Source: Mrakia gelida (lineage: Eukaryota > Basidiomycota > Tremellomycetes > Cystofilobasidiales > Mrakiaceae). Taken from it: a DNA stretch of 64,000 nucleotides. Positions 10,892 through 21,237 of this stretch are shown piece after piece. The position numbers and the translations under genes were made by a program. The DNA lies in NCBI GenBank assembly GCA_024345305.1, contig BRON01000013.1:620001-684000 (forward strand), read 5' to 3'. Every line of letters starts with the position of its first letter. Within the stretch, counting starts at the first letter, position 1. The notes under the pieces were generated by a model. That model saw only the letters and a list, made by a program, of their open reading frames with translations, ran no database searches and was not told the origin of the DNA.

Positions 10892-12910
10892 ATGGACTCC
10901 AGCTCCTCCAAACCTCCTCCGGAAGATGGCAACGACGATTCGAGCGATCTCTACTCCTCCTCGGATGAACGTACCTTTTCGCCTCCTCCCTCGTCGTCCT
11001 CGTTCGTGCCTCATCGAAGGGTGGACCTCAACACTGAGCTCACCGAGGACAACAAGGGCTTCCAGCTGCTCCAGAAGATGGGATGGAAGGGTTCGGGAGA
11101 AGGTTTAGGTATCAGTGGGAACGGTTAGTCCTCTATTTCTCTCTCTCGAGGTCGGACTGAGCTGGCGGTGTCGCTGAGAGCTCACCATCGAGGAGGCTGA
11201 CCTCCTTCCCTGCCTCCCTCCCTCGCTCAGGTCGAACTCAGCCCGTCCCGATGGTCGTCTCCACGCCCGGTCTTGGGATCGGGAAGTTCTCGCAGGATGT
11301 GCGAGTCATAGATGAGGTAGTTGGGAAGGGAAGAAGGGAGATGGAGAGCGAAAGGTGGGCTGGCATGAGCGAGACGGAGAGAGGGAAGGGAGTCGTGAGT
11401 TCAGCTCGGGCTCGAGCTCATCTCCACCTCTCAGACGCTGACTGAAGTCCCCTTGGCTGTTTGATCTGTAGGAGGAGGTAGGGAAGAAGCTCGAGGTCAA
11501 GAAAGAGATTGCTGTGACTCTCAAGCCGTTCTAGTGAGTGTGGCTGAAAGGGAAGGAAGGGAAGAGGTGAGCTCGAGCTCGAACGTTGGTTGACCTTGTT
11601 CTCTCATTCTTCTGCTAGCTGCCTACCCTGTGACAAGCAGTACACGACCGTTACGCAGTACGACTCGCATCTCAACTCGTACGATCATCAGCACACCATC
11701 GTTCGTCCCCCGGCTTCACCACTCGTCCTCCTTTTGACCTTTCTCGACGCGTCGAGCTGATCTTGTCGCCTCGTTCTGATCGTCTCCATCACAGCGTCTC
11801 AAGGCCCTCGCAGCCTCACATCGAGCATCGACAACCGGGTCTCAGACTGTGGACGAGAGGAAGGAGAAGGAACGGAAACGGGAAGAGAAGGAGATTGAAC
11901 GGGAGATGCGAGCCCGAGGTGTCGCTGTTGGAGGAGCGGGAGGGAAGAAGGCTGGAGGAGGAGGAACGAAGAAGGGCAAGGGCACTGGCGGAGCGACGAA
12001 GTTTAGCTTCTCAGTGCCGACGAAGGAGAGTTGGGGAGGTGGTGGTCCGAGTAAGAAGAACGGCGCGTCGACGAGCGAGGATCGAGCAGCAGCAACCTCG
12101 ACACCCCCACCACCGCCGCCTCCTTCTTCAGCAGATCCAGCACCTCCACCTCCTCCACCACCATCGTCATCCTCTCTGCCTCCACCACCCCCACCTTCTC
12201 CATCACATCCTTGGGACGACCCTCCTCCTCCACCACCACCTCCGACCGACGCGCCTCTTCCACCTCCTCAGTCTCCCGTTTCCTCATCCTTCCACCCCAA
12301 CCCACCTCCCAAACCATCACCCCATCTCCAGAGACACGAATCTCTTCTCCCTCCCTTCCACTCTCCCCTCACCTCCTCGTCCTCCATCGAACGCTCAGCA
12401 TCTCCCTTCGACGCGGACAACAACAAGAGGAAAGCGCCGCCTCCTCCACCCATGTTCGTCAAGTCGACGACCCATACTCCTCCTCCACCTCTCCCATCTT
12501 TGGGTACTCGGACTTCCGGCTTAGAAGGGACTGGCCAGAGACAGCTGAAGAGGTCAAGGTGGGATTCCGAAGCGACCGACGCGCCTTCGACTTCCACTCC
12601 TCCTCCACCACCTCCCTCGGGTCAACCACCATCACCACCACCACTTACTCGCACTCCCCTCTCCATGAAACCCATCACTCTCACTTCCTCATCAAGCGGA
12701 TCAGCTTCGCAACGGCCGACGTGGGACGCGTCCGTCCCTCCTCCACCACTTCCTCCCCCGAACGACGACTCCCCACCACCACCTCCACCTCCAAACGATC
12801 TTCCTCCCTCTCCACCACCACCGCCACCGCCACCCTCGAGCAGATGGAATTCTTCGCCGCCTCCACCACCTCCTCCACCCGCCTTCGAGTCGCGCTTCAA
12901 GCGTTTCTAG
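10892..12910 (+). CDS. G-patch and C2H2 zinc-finger protein with long proline-rich tail (GPATCH8-like)
   Basis: Five exons join in frame. Exon 1 has an acidic Ser-rich start and a G-patch, NKGFQLLQKMGWKGSGEGLG, an RNA/helicase-binding motif found in spliceosome cofactors. Exons 2-4 continue it (GLGIGKFSQDVRVIDE) and then give a C2H2 finger: FYCLPCDKQYTTVTQYDSHL followed by H-x4-H (NSYDHQH). The last exon opens with a charged KEKERKREEKEIEREM helix, probably coiled coil, then a glycine/lysine stretch, then over 250 residues of proline runs. The order G-patch, finger, charged helix, low complexity matches fungal GPATCH8-like proteins, so a nuclear RNA-processing role is likely (inference). The stop is at 12908-12910 after SRFKRF. 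Confidence 0.85.
12096..12900 (+). repeat. Proline-codon low-complexity tract inside the G-patch gene
   Basis: Repeated CCTCCACCA/CCTCCTCCA units encode runs of 5-8 prolines separated by Ser, Asp or Asn. The composition makes other frames and the complementary strand open as long false frames, including a Gly-rich one on the minus strand. Confidence 0.8.
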
Positions 12911-13512
12911 GGCGTTCAGCCGTCGTCGCTCCCTCGCCTCTACCCACTCCTCGCACCAGCCTCAGCCTCAACACGGAACACCTCGAAGATCGACAACGGA
13001 TGTCTTCGAATCCATCTCAGTCTGGGAACGATCTCGTAGAATCTGGCGGCGAGGGAGAGGATGGCGAGAGAAGAACGATGGATGACGATTTTCCCCTCGA
13101 CGCGTCGTGCCTCTCTCCAAAAGTCAGCTTCAGCCAAACCGTTCATTTACCATCGCGTCCTGCCTCGCTCAACCTCCCTTCCCTTCCCTCAAAGACGAAA
13201 TTTTCTTCACTTTGCCTCCGTCCTCTCTTCCGTCGCAGTAGTCTCAACTCCAAAATGACGACGACGATTTCCTCGATCTCCCCTTCTCGCTCGCTTGTTT
13301 CTCTCCTCACCTGGTCCCCTCCTTCCCTTACCCCGAATTCGTTCGACTCCCACCTAACCACAACAACCTCCACCACCCCACCCACCCACTTCACTCAAAC
13401 CCAACCCCACACCCACACTCTCATCGTGAGCTCTCTCTCTCGCGCCCATCTCTCGTCGGTTCCGGATCGAGCTGATCGTTCTCGTTCTTGTTTTGTGGTT
13501 GATCGGTTCAAG
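12911..13512. other. Intergenic region, promoter of the small secreted protein
   Basis: These 602 bp follow the G-patch stop. A plus-strand frame stays open across it, but with no start, splice support or protein-like composition; I read it as an effect of CT-rich sequence. The last 120 bp are a pyrimidine-rich leader. There is one ACGCGT palindrome, at about 13099. Confidence 0.45.
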
Positions 13513-14716
13513 ATGTACATCCCCAACCTCGCTGCCGTCCTTACTTCCGCTCTTGCTATGACTGGTCTTACCGTCAAGGGTGAGTTCTCTTCGATGTGTG
13601 CTTTTCGTTGGGGGCGAAGAGGGGAGAAGAGGGAGGAAGAGGTCCGAGAGGGAGGGAGGGGGCTGGATGGGTCAGGTGGTGGAGGGAAAGCGAGGATTCG
13701 TTCCTGATGGGGAAGAGCGAGTGGTTGGGAAGAGGTGTTGGGATCCTTGGGAGGATCCTGCGACAGCGCATCTCCAGGAAGGAGGGGGTCAGACGGGCGA
13801 TATCGCGACAGGCGATGGGGTTCGTCGATGTGATTCGACGAACGAGATGTTGAGCTCGCTCGCTTCGTCGTCGTTCCACCTGCCTTGAGGTCGAAGGCCC
13901 GAGCTGACCAATATCGTCTCTTCGCCACTCTGTAGACAAGGGGCTCGTCGCTAAGGGAGAGGTCCTCGATTACTGCAAGAACGAGTGAGTTTTGCTGTCC
14001 CTCTTTCCTTTTTGAGTCGGTCTGAGACCTTCCTCGTTCGCTCGTCGCACGTTCGAGGAATCCTGAAGCAGGTTTTCGGAAGAGTTCAGCTGACTGAATT
14101 TACTCTTTCTCTACTTCTTGCCCGTTCCTGACTCAGGTCCGTACCTTTCTTCTTCGCTTCTTCTTCGATCTCCGGGCGACGACGCGTCGTCCATCTCGTC
14201 GCTGACCTCTTTCTCGTTTGCTTTGTCTTGTTCAGATGCATCGACGACGACGGAAACACCCACTGCACTAAGCCTTTCCTGATCTCCGAGAACCAGTGCT
14301 ACAAGTAAGTTCGGAGTGGGGGGGGGGGTTCAGAGACCGAAGACGCGACGCGCTGACATTTCCCCCGCTTTTCCTACCCTCTCCCTCGCTCCCCTTCTCT
14401 CCTTTCCTCGCCTTTCCAGCTTCGAGTGGAAGACTCTCGGAAGCATCGTTTCTCACACCACTCTCGAGGTCAGGAAGGTTAAGGACAACAAGTTCGTCTT
14501 CCTTTCGTAACACCCTCGTCCGCCCACCTCGAAGCCGGTCGCTGACTCCTTCCCCTCCCTCTCTCAAACGTTCCGTCGCTTCACAGGAACGTCGCCTACT
14601 ACAAGGACGTGAACGGAGACTGGACCGCCGAGTTTGGCGGCCTCGTCTACCTCGACTTCGTTCCTCGAACGGGATGCAACAACACCGTCGAGTACAAGGT
14701 CTCCGAGTGCAAGTAG
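13513..14716 (+). CDS. Small secreted cysteine-containing protein
   Basis: The first exon encodes MYIPNLAAVLTSALAMTGL, a short signal peptide. Further exons, joined at GT-AG sites in frame, encode DKGLVAKGEVLDYCKNEC, DDDGNTHCTKPFLISENQCY, FEWKTLGSIVSHTTLEV and a last exon with VAYYKDVNGDWTAEFGGLV and TGCNNTVEYKVSECK, then TAG at 14714-14716. The mature chain is near 115 residues with six cysteines and one likely N-glycosylation site (NNT). No family is recognised. A short, cysteine-bearing, signal-peptide protein with a beta-rich look could be a secreted effector-like or cell-wall protein, but I have no direct evidence for either. Intron 1 is long (about 365 nt). Confidence 0.75.
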
Positions 14717-14921
14717 TCGAGGAGGGACGAGAAGGGACGAGATGACCGACGAGCGTCGATGATCAATGCACTTGCTAGGTATCTCGTTTGGAGAAGAGAG
14801 CGTGCGAGCCGATTTTGACTCCGACGGAGGGAACGCGAGCTCGTCGCTCGAATTACCTCCTCTCGAACCAACTCCTTCGCCCTTCTCTTCTTCTTCTCCC
14901 TTCCCCTCTTCCTTCCTTGAG

Positions 14922-15980
14922 ATGGGATCCTCGAACAAGTGTGACGTCTGCGGAACTGAGACTGCGAAGAAATGCAGTGGTTGCAAGCAGAGTGAGGCCC
15001 AGAAACGAATCGACGAACGAAACAAGAACGGCCGAGGGAGGAGATGGAGCGCTCGTTCTTCTCTCTTTCTTCCTCTTCACCCCTTCCTCTATCCCTCGTG
15101 CCTCGACAGAGCGTTGAAACAGATCTTTCATTCGTCGTCCCAGCCTACTACTGCTCCCCAACCTGCCAAAAGAAAGGCTGGAAAACTCAAATCCGCCTGC
15201 TCCCTCCTTACCTCGATCCACCTCCTCTCCTCCCCTTCCCTCACATCCTCTCCCTCAACTCGAACCCTCCAAACCTCCTCCACCACCATCCCTCTCCACA
15301 TCATCCAAACCCCCAACAACCAACTCAACTCCCTCCACCTCGCCTCCATCCATCCCTCAGATCGACACACCTTCCCTGGGTCACTCCCAAACCTCTCCCT
15401 CCTCTTCCCTCTCTTCATCCCTCCCATCTGGAACGAACCAGGCCAAGGACTCCATCATCTTATCCTGGAGAACATCGTCGAGTACCAACCCAACGGAAAG
15501 GGAGGAACTCCCCTCAAAGACTTCCTCAAAGGTCATCGAAACTCGCTTCGAACAGTCGAGTTCATCTTCTCCCTGCCCTTCCCGGCTTACAAAGTCACCC
15601 TCAACGAGTTCGAGGAGACGGATGCGTTCCTCTGTACCCAGCTCGGGAGTATCTTGACCTCGCATCCCAAGCAAGGGGATCTCGAGAGGGGAACGACTCG
15701 GGTTTGGGCGATGAAGACTTGGGCTCGAATCCATGCGTTTGGCGAGAAGGCGGATTTCCCTTCGCTCGAGAAGGTTGTGATCAAGATCAAGGATCAAGAG
15801 GTCTTCGAGTCGATGGAGAGAGCGTGGAAGATGATGGGAGGGGAGGAGAAGAATTTGGAAAGGAGTGGAGGGATGTTGGGCGGGTTGTCGCCAATGAGCT
15901 TGATGAAGGAGGAGGCGAAGGAGAGGTTGTTTGGGGCGTTGAAAAGGACGAAGAGCTTGTTTAAGTTGGAGAGGATTTGA
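14922..15980 (+). CDS. MYND-type zinc-finger protein with an apparent frameshift in the finger
   Basis: Exon 1 (14922-14991) encodes KCDVCGTETAKKCSGCKQ. Joining its GTGAGG donor to an acceptor at 15143 gives TYYCSPTCQKKGWKT, completing six of the eight zinc ligands of a MYND finger. The last two ligands (His and Cys) are expected next. KSAC does follow, but in another frame, starting at 15189 after a single unpaired base at 15188. From there the frame is open to 15980 and protein-like (GQGLHHLILENIVEYQPNG, FIFSLPFPAYKVTLNEFEE). Alternatively, an acceptor at 15110-15111 keeps the downstream frame open throughout but deletes the second half of the finger. So this is a sequence error, a recent mutation, or alternative splicing. 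MYND fingers usually bind proline-rich protein partners. Confidence 0.6.
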   Translation: MGSSNKCDVCGTETAKKCSGCKQSEAQKRIDERNKNGRGRRWSARSSLFLPLHPFLYPSCLDRALKQIFHSSSQPTTAPQPAKRKAGKLKSACSLLTSIHLLSSPSLTSSPSTRTLQTSSTTIPLHIIQTPNNQLNSLHLASIHPSDRHTFPGSLPNLSLLFPLFIPPIWNEPGQGLHHLILENIVEYQPNGKGGTPLKDFLKGHRNSLRTVEFIFSLPFPAYKVTLNEFEETDAFLCTQLGSILTSHPKQGDLERGTTRVWAMKTWARIHAFGEKADFPSLEKVVIKIKDQEVFESMERAWKMMGGEEKNLERSGGMLGGLSPMSLMKEEAKERLFGALKRTKSLFKLERI

Positions 15981-16290
15981 GAAGAAGATATCTCTAGGTT
16001 CAAAATTGCCATGCTGTTCGCTTTTTCCTTCGTCTGTCGTGACGCGTCGTTGAGCTCGCCTTCCTTTCGATCCCGCTCCTCCTTTCCTTTCTGCCTCCGA
16101 CTCGACCATCAAGAAACCGAAGAGTCATTAATCGAGATACCATACAACACATGTCGTTAAAAGAGGCCGAACGGGAACCAAGACGTAGCGGATAAAGCGA
16201 AAACAAAAAGCAAAGAAACTCCATCACCCGACGCGTCGATCTCCCGTCCCTCTCCTCCTCCTTCCTTTCTTCGCCCAACCCACTCAGCCT

Positions 16291-19200
16291 CTACCGCTTC
16301 AGAGGCCCGAAGTCTCGGTACGGGTTCCTGAGGGCTTGTTGAGTCGTAGGGGTAGGGACGATCGGAAGGAAAGGAAAGGTGGCGGGCCGCTGATGCTGCT
16401 GTTGTTCTTGTTGCTGTTGTGGTGGATGAGAGGGTGGGGGCATGTGCTGAGTGGGAGGGTAGGATGCGGACGGATCCTTCCTTCGTCTGAGAAGAAGGAG
16501 ATTAAGATGGGGAAGGAGATGGGACGCGTCAGTTGGGAACGAGAGGAGGCAAGAGCGAGAGTGAACGCGAAGAGTCGGACTCACTGATGCATAGCTGACT
16601 CGGCAGTCAAGCAGGAGGATCTGCGGAGAGCTGCGATGGTAGGTCTGAAGATCTCGACGGGTGGGAGTTTGTCCCTGTGATAAAAGAAGCGAAATTGATC
16701 GAGATAGCGAAGGCAAAGAAACCGAGACGCGACGAGTGCGGATCGACTCACAATCCGATCCCTTTGATCATGTCCAAGAGGATAGAACTGCGAAAACGAG
16801 TGAAAAGTTGAGCATGCCAGTCGAGGAGTGCAGCTCGATTCGAGAGAGAGAAGATGGACGAACGCTTCAGGAGCAGGAAGCGACTTCATCGCGTATCCCA
16901 GCTCGTCGGGTAGGCTCACCCTCCCGCCGTACGGGATGCCTGGAAGAGCGAAGGGCTTGGCTTGAGGAGGGTAGGAGTAGACATCCATGGGGTTGGGAGG
17001 ACCTCGAGGCTGCTGCTGGTAGTCTGACGACCGCTCGTATCGACGCGAAGGTCCTTGTTCCTCGTCCGAGTCGTAGTCGTCGAAGTATCTTCGACCTCCT
17101 CGGTCGTTCCTCTTCTGCTTCTTCGACGCGTAGGGTTTAGGACGAGGAGGGGACTTAGACTGAGCGGAGTAGTGGTTGGAAGGGTTGTGGTTTCGGGGTT
17201 GGACTGGGATGGCGTTGGAGGAGGTGGCGGTGGGTTCGCGACGGTTCGAGGTAATGCGTTTTGGAAGGGGAGGAGGCGAGGGAGGATGGTAGGCTGGAGG
17301 TGGAGAGATGGTAGGTTCCTTGGGAAGAGCTTTTTGGAGGGACCAGTGATGGAATGCGATATCGAGAGGGAGAGTGTTATGTTTGATGAAGCGTCCTGGA
17401 AGAAGAGAAGGGCAGAGACGCGAAGTGAGTCGAGGCGTCGTCGAGCTCGTCGTGAATTCCGTCTTGACTCACCTTGCATCGCCGCCATGGCTGTCTTGGC
17501 TTGCTCGATAGTCTGCGAAAAGATGAAGACGTCAGACGTCGACTTCTACGCTCGGAGAAGAGGAGTACGAGAACGAAGACTGACCTGGAAGAGAACGAAA
17601 CCGAAACCCCTGCTCTTTCCTCGATCGTCCCGGCTGACGCGAGTTCTGTGTACCAAGGAGAAACGAGGATCAATACGAGAAGGCTAGTTGGCTCGAGTGA
17701 GATCCGTTGCTCACCTGTCGATCCTCCCATATGGCTCGAAGGCCTCAACAAGATCATCGTCGTCGACCGACGCGTCGAGGTTCCCGATTCGGAGATCGTC
17801 CGTTGCAGATGTATTGGAGTTGGATTCTTTGGACGAACTATTGAAGAAAGTGAGAGCAGAAGGTGAGCGAGAGTGCGACCGAACAAGGTGAGAGAAGAAG
17901 GGAGAGGACGGACCTGAACTTCGTTGACGACGACGGGAGAGGGTTCGACTTCAAGCTCGCCGTGGAGTCAGGGTATCCGAGACCGTGGAGGATCTGCTTA
18001 AGGGAGTTGGAGTCGGGAACGTTTTGAAGGCGAGGTATCTCGAGACTGGAAGGGAAAGGGAAAGGGAAGAAAGAAGGTGTGAGTTTTCAGTCGTCAACGG
18101 AAGAGAGCAAACGTAGCTCGACGAACCTTGATTTCGAAGTCGATGGAAGGCGAGCTTTCAGAGAGAGAGGATCCGGAGAGTCGGGAGGCGGAGTGCAAAG
18201 ATCGATGATTTCAGGACTGCTCGAGGAGGGGAGGAGGACGGAGAGGGAGAGGTCAGAACGAGGACGAGTTTCGAAACGACGAGCGAGAACGAACGTAGGT
18301 TTCCTCGTAGCGGTCTTGACGAAAGGATCTGGTTGCGGCTGAGAAGGCAAGGCTTGAGCATACCTGAAGAGGAAACGAAGGTCAAGATTAGTTTGGTTGT
18401 GCGAGATGCGCGTTCGAGTTCGAAACGTCAATGCTCACCTCGTCGCAGTCCCAGTCTCCTTTGGGTCGACCCAGACCTCTAAGTCCGGCGACAGCTCTTC
18501 CCTCCTCCTCTTGGTTTTCTTCGACTTCGACTCGACACTCTTCTCCGTATCCTCGACGACCTGAGCAGCTCTCGTCGCGTCGTTTCGTCCTCCGCTCTCC
18601 CTCTCCAACTCGTCCACGAAACGAGTGAACCGACCAACGACGGATGCGAAGCTTTTCGATGGGAAGTCTCGAGTGGCGAACTGAGAGGAAAGAACGACGA
18701 TCTCGTGGCTCAGCGAAAGGGACGCGAAGGATCTCGGTGCAAAGACGACGAACTCACTCCCTGAACAAACTGCTGCAGACCAAACTCGTTCTCCCACCCT
18801 GCTCGATCCGACATGAAGAGCTTGGCGTAGTCCTGGAGAATGTTGTCTTCCCTTTGAGTCCAGCCGTCGATCCTGGCCGACGGCGAACGAAGCAAAGGTC
18901 AGGACGCGTTTCGACCCGCCGGTCGCGAAACGAAAGGAAGATGAGTGCTCACGACTTTGGTTCATCCGTAAACCTCGACGGTCCGACGGTCGCATCGGTT
19001 CATCATCCTCTGATTCGGCTGCTGCATGTGTTGGTTTTCGAGAGTATCTGTGAAGGGCAAGCGAAAACAAAAGTCAGCTCGAACGGAGACGCGATAAAGG
19101 GACGAGGACGAAGACGAAGGAGAGGAGACGAACGATGATGTAGCTTTGGCGATTGTTGAACTGTATACAAAGTAGGATAGGATCAGCATCCGTCGTACCG

Positions 19201-20608
19201 AAGAGAGGAAGAGCGAGAACGAACCTCCTCCTCTTCCCTCTGGCTCCTCCTCCTTCCCAACCAACCGTCTCCCTTTCCTTGCCCTTCCCCTTCCGATCGA
19301 CAGGTTTCGACTCCGAAGGCACAGCAACACCACCAGAAGAGTAGAACTCCCTCCTCTTCCTATCCGCCTTCAGCTTGACGTCCTGAGCAGCATCGAAGGG
19401 TCCAGTCGGAGGAGGAGTCGCCGTCGCGTCCGATTCTTCGTCCAACTCGTCTGAGTCGTCGTCGTAAGAGAAAAGCTCGTCCTCTCCCTCGTCGTCCTCC
19501 TCGATCTTAACAGGTGTCCCAGGGTAGAAGAGAGGCTCGTCGTTGATGCTGTTTGAGAAGCGCCGACAGTCAGCTCCAGCTCGACGAACAGGCGACGAAA
19601 CGAGAACGAAGACTCAAGACTCACCCTCCTCCAAAACTGCTACTCCCACCGAGAGCCAAACCCTTCGCCCTCTTCCTCTTCTTCTTCGTCTTCTCCGCTC
19701 TCCTCTCCTCGTCCCTCTTACCCGAATCCTCCTTCGCCAACGCGATCAAGAAATCCCAAGCTCCAACCTCGTCTCGTCGTCGTCCGAGGAGCTCCTTCCC
19801 TTTGACGACTGGATCCTCGGGAGGGAGAAGGGATGCGAGTCCGTAGAGTCGGTCGGGGAGGGTGGTTTGGAGTAGGTGGAAGGGGAAGGAGTGGGTGGTG
19901 ATGCGAGGGCCGAGCGTGGGAGGAGAGGGAGGAGGTGGTGGTGGCGAGCTGATTGGGATGGAGCCGGAGGGAGGTCAGGTCAGCTCGACTCCATGCTTCC
20001 TTCCTCCTCATTGGAGTGGAAAGGGACGTACGGAGCTTGTACAGGGTCTCTCGGAGGACTCAGCTTGGGTTCTGTTGCTTTACTGCTAAGTCTGAGGGCG
20101 ATGGAACTCGTGTAAGGGTGGAGGGAAGGCGGGGAAAGGAAAGGAAGGAAATGGTCGAGCTCACCTCAACGCTCCTCCTCCCATCCCTTCTCCCTGCTCC
20201 TGCTCTTCCACAGCACCACCTCCCCTCTCCTCAAGCACATCTCCAATCCCGCTTCTGTCCCCAGCCTCCCTGGCAGGCAGCTCCCCACCTTCCTCCAGCC
20301 CTTCCTCCCTCGCTCCATCCTCTCCTTCGAGCTCCATGACGTCCAACCCTCCTCCTTCCTCTCCTCCTCTCACATCGACCTTCTCGTCGCTCCAGTGCTC
20401 CTCAACGTCGACGTCCATACGAAGCTCTGTAAGCTCTTCATCGTCGTGTTGTCTGCGAAGAAGGAAGAGAAGCGAGGCGTCAGCGCGAGCCCATCTTCCC
20501 TTCCTCTCCCGAAGTGAAGCTCATCCATCTTCCCTCCCTTCTCTTCCTTCCAGCTTTGAGACGGGACGGGACCCACATTTGCTGATGATTATGATCACTC
20601 CCGGACAT
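16291..20608 (-). CDS. Large RRM protein with acidic N-terminus and Pro/Gln-rich tail
   Basis: About 15 minus-strand exons. It starts MSGSDHNHQQ (20608), then a very acidic region, a block TLGPRITTHSFPFHLLQTTL, a KKKKRKR basic cluster, an Asp/Glu-rich stretch (EEDDEGEDELFSYDDDSDE), a helical block DGWTQREDNILQDYAKLF with FPSKSFASVVGRFTRFVDEL, and a basic KSKKTKRRR. Next is SPEIIDLCTPPP, which resembles a SUMO-interacting motif. An RRM follows: RNP2 LRIGNL, SVDDDDLVEAFEPYGRIDR, RNP1 KSRGFGFVLF, then EQAKTAMAAMQG. The tail is Pro/Gln-rich and ends GPLKR (stop 16293-16291). A nuclear RNA-binding role is likely; the family is unknown to me. Most junctions close in frame. The join into the DGWTQRED exon (18873) needs a weak GTCGGA donor, so two fused genes are not fully excluded. 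Confidence 0.65.
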
Positions 20609-21237
20609 CTCCACTCTCGAGAGAGAAGGGCGATATCAGAAAGGGTTGTGCTCTTGCGAGGGGAAGGGGGCAGATGGTTGGTGGAAGGGAGGAGAGGGTG
20701 GATCTCAGGGAAGGTCGGGGGAGGGCCGACGAGATTTGAGTCCGTGCCTGTCTCAACGACTGCCCTGGAAGTTTTTCACCCTCTCTCTTTCAGAGTCAAT
20801 GCTCTAACAGCTTTCGCTTTCAGATCAAGAACAGCGAAAGAATACGAGAAGAAAAGAGCACCAGGCTTCTTCAATCAATCGCGTCGACGTCGCACTAACT
20901 CGTACACAAAGACGAACCCAGAGACGAAAGGCGAAAGCCAAAGAACCTACTACGAAAAAAAAGGAAACCATTAAGTGGGGTGAAATGCATGGGTGCTTGT
21001 GAACGAAGAGAAGAAGAGGGAAGGGGAAGCATGGTGGAAACGCGAACGAAAACGAAGACAGAGAGAAAGGAAAGCGAGAGCGAGAACAGGTAGAAAGATG
21101 AAAAAATTATGCAGATGAAGAGGAACCGAAAATGAAAGAGTTCGTAGGTACGTAAGAGTGAGGAAGACGAGAACAAAGTATAGAGAGTGAGGGAGGGAGG
21201 GGGCATAAGGCGACGTGAGGTTCGACGCGACATCGTC
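20609..21237. other. Intergenic region upstream of the RRM gene
   Basis: These 629 bp lie between the RRM start and the phosphatase stop, both on the minus strand. They should contain the RRM promoter and the phosphatase 3' UTR. The A-rich stretch near 20880-21120 is poorer in GC than its surroundings. No coding frame is supported. Confidence 0.45.

Noticed and set aside
12211..13707. 498-codon plus-strand frame overlapping the G-patch gene and the next promoter
   Set aside because: It runs across the G-patch last exon in another frame and arises from CCT/CCA repeats; it has no consistent protein-like segments and ends inside an intron of the secreted protein gene.
15044..15964. 306-codon frame after the MYND half-finger
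   Set aside because: Downstream of the finger it turns into Pro/His/Leu-rich chance sequence, while another frame contains well-formed helices and strands to 15980.
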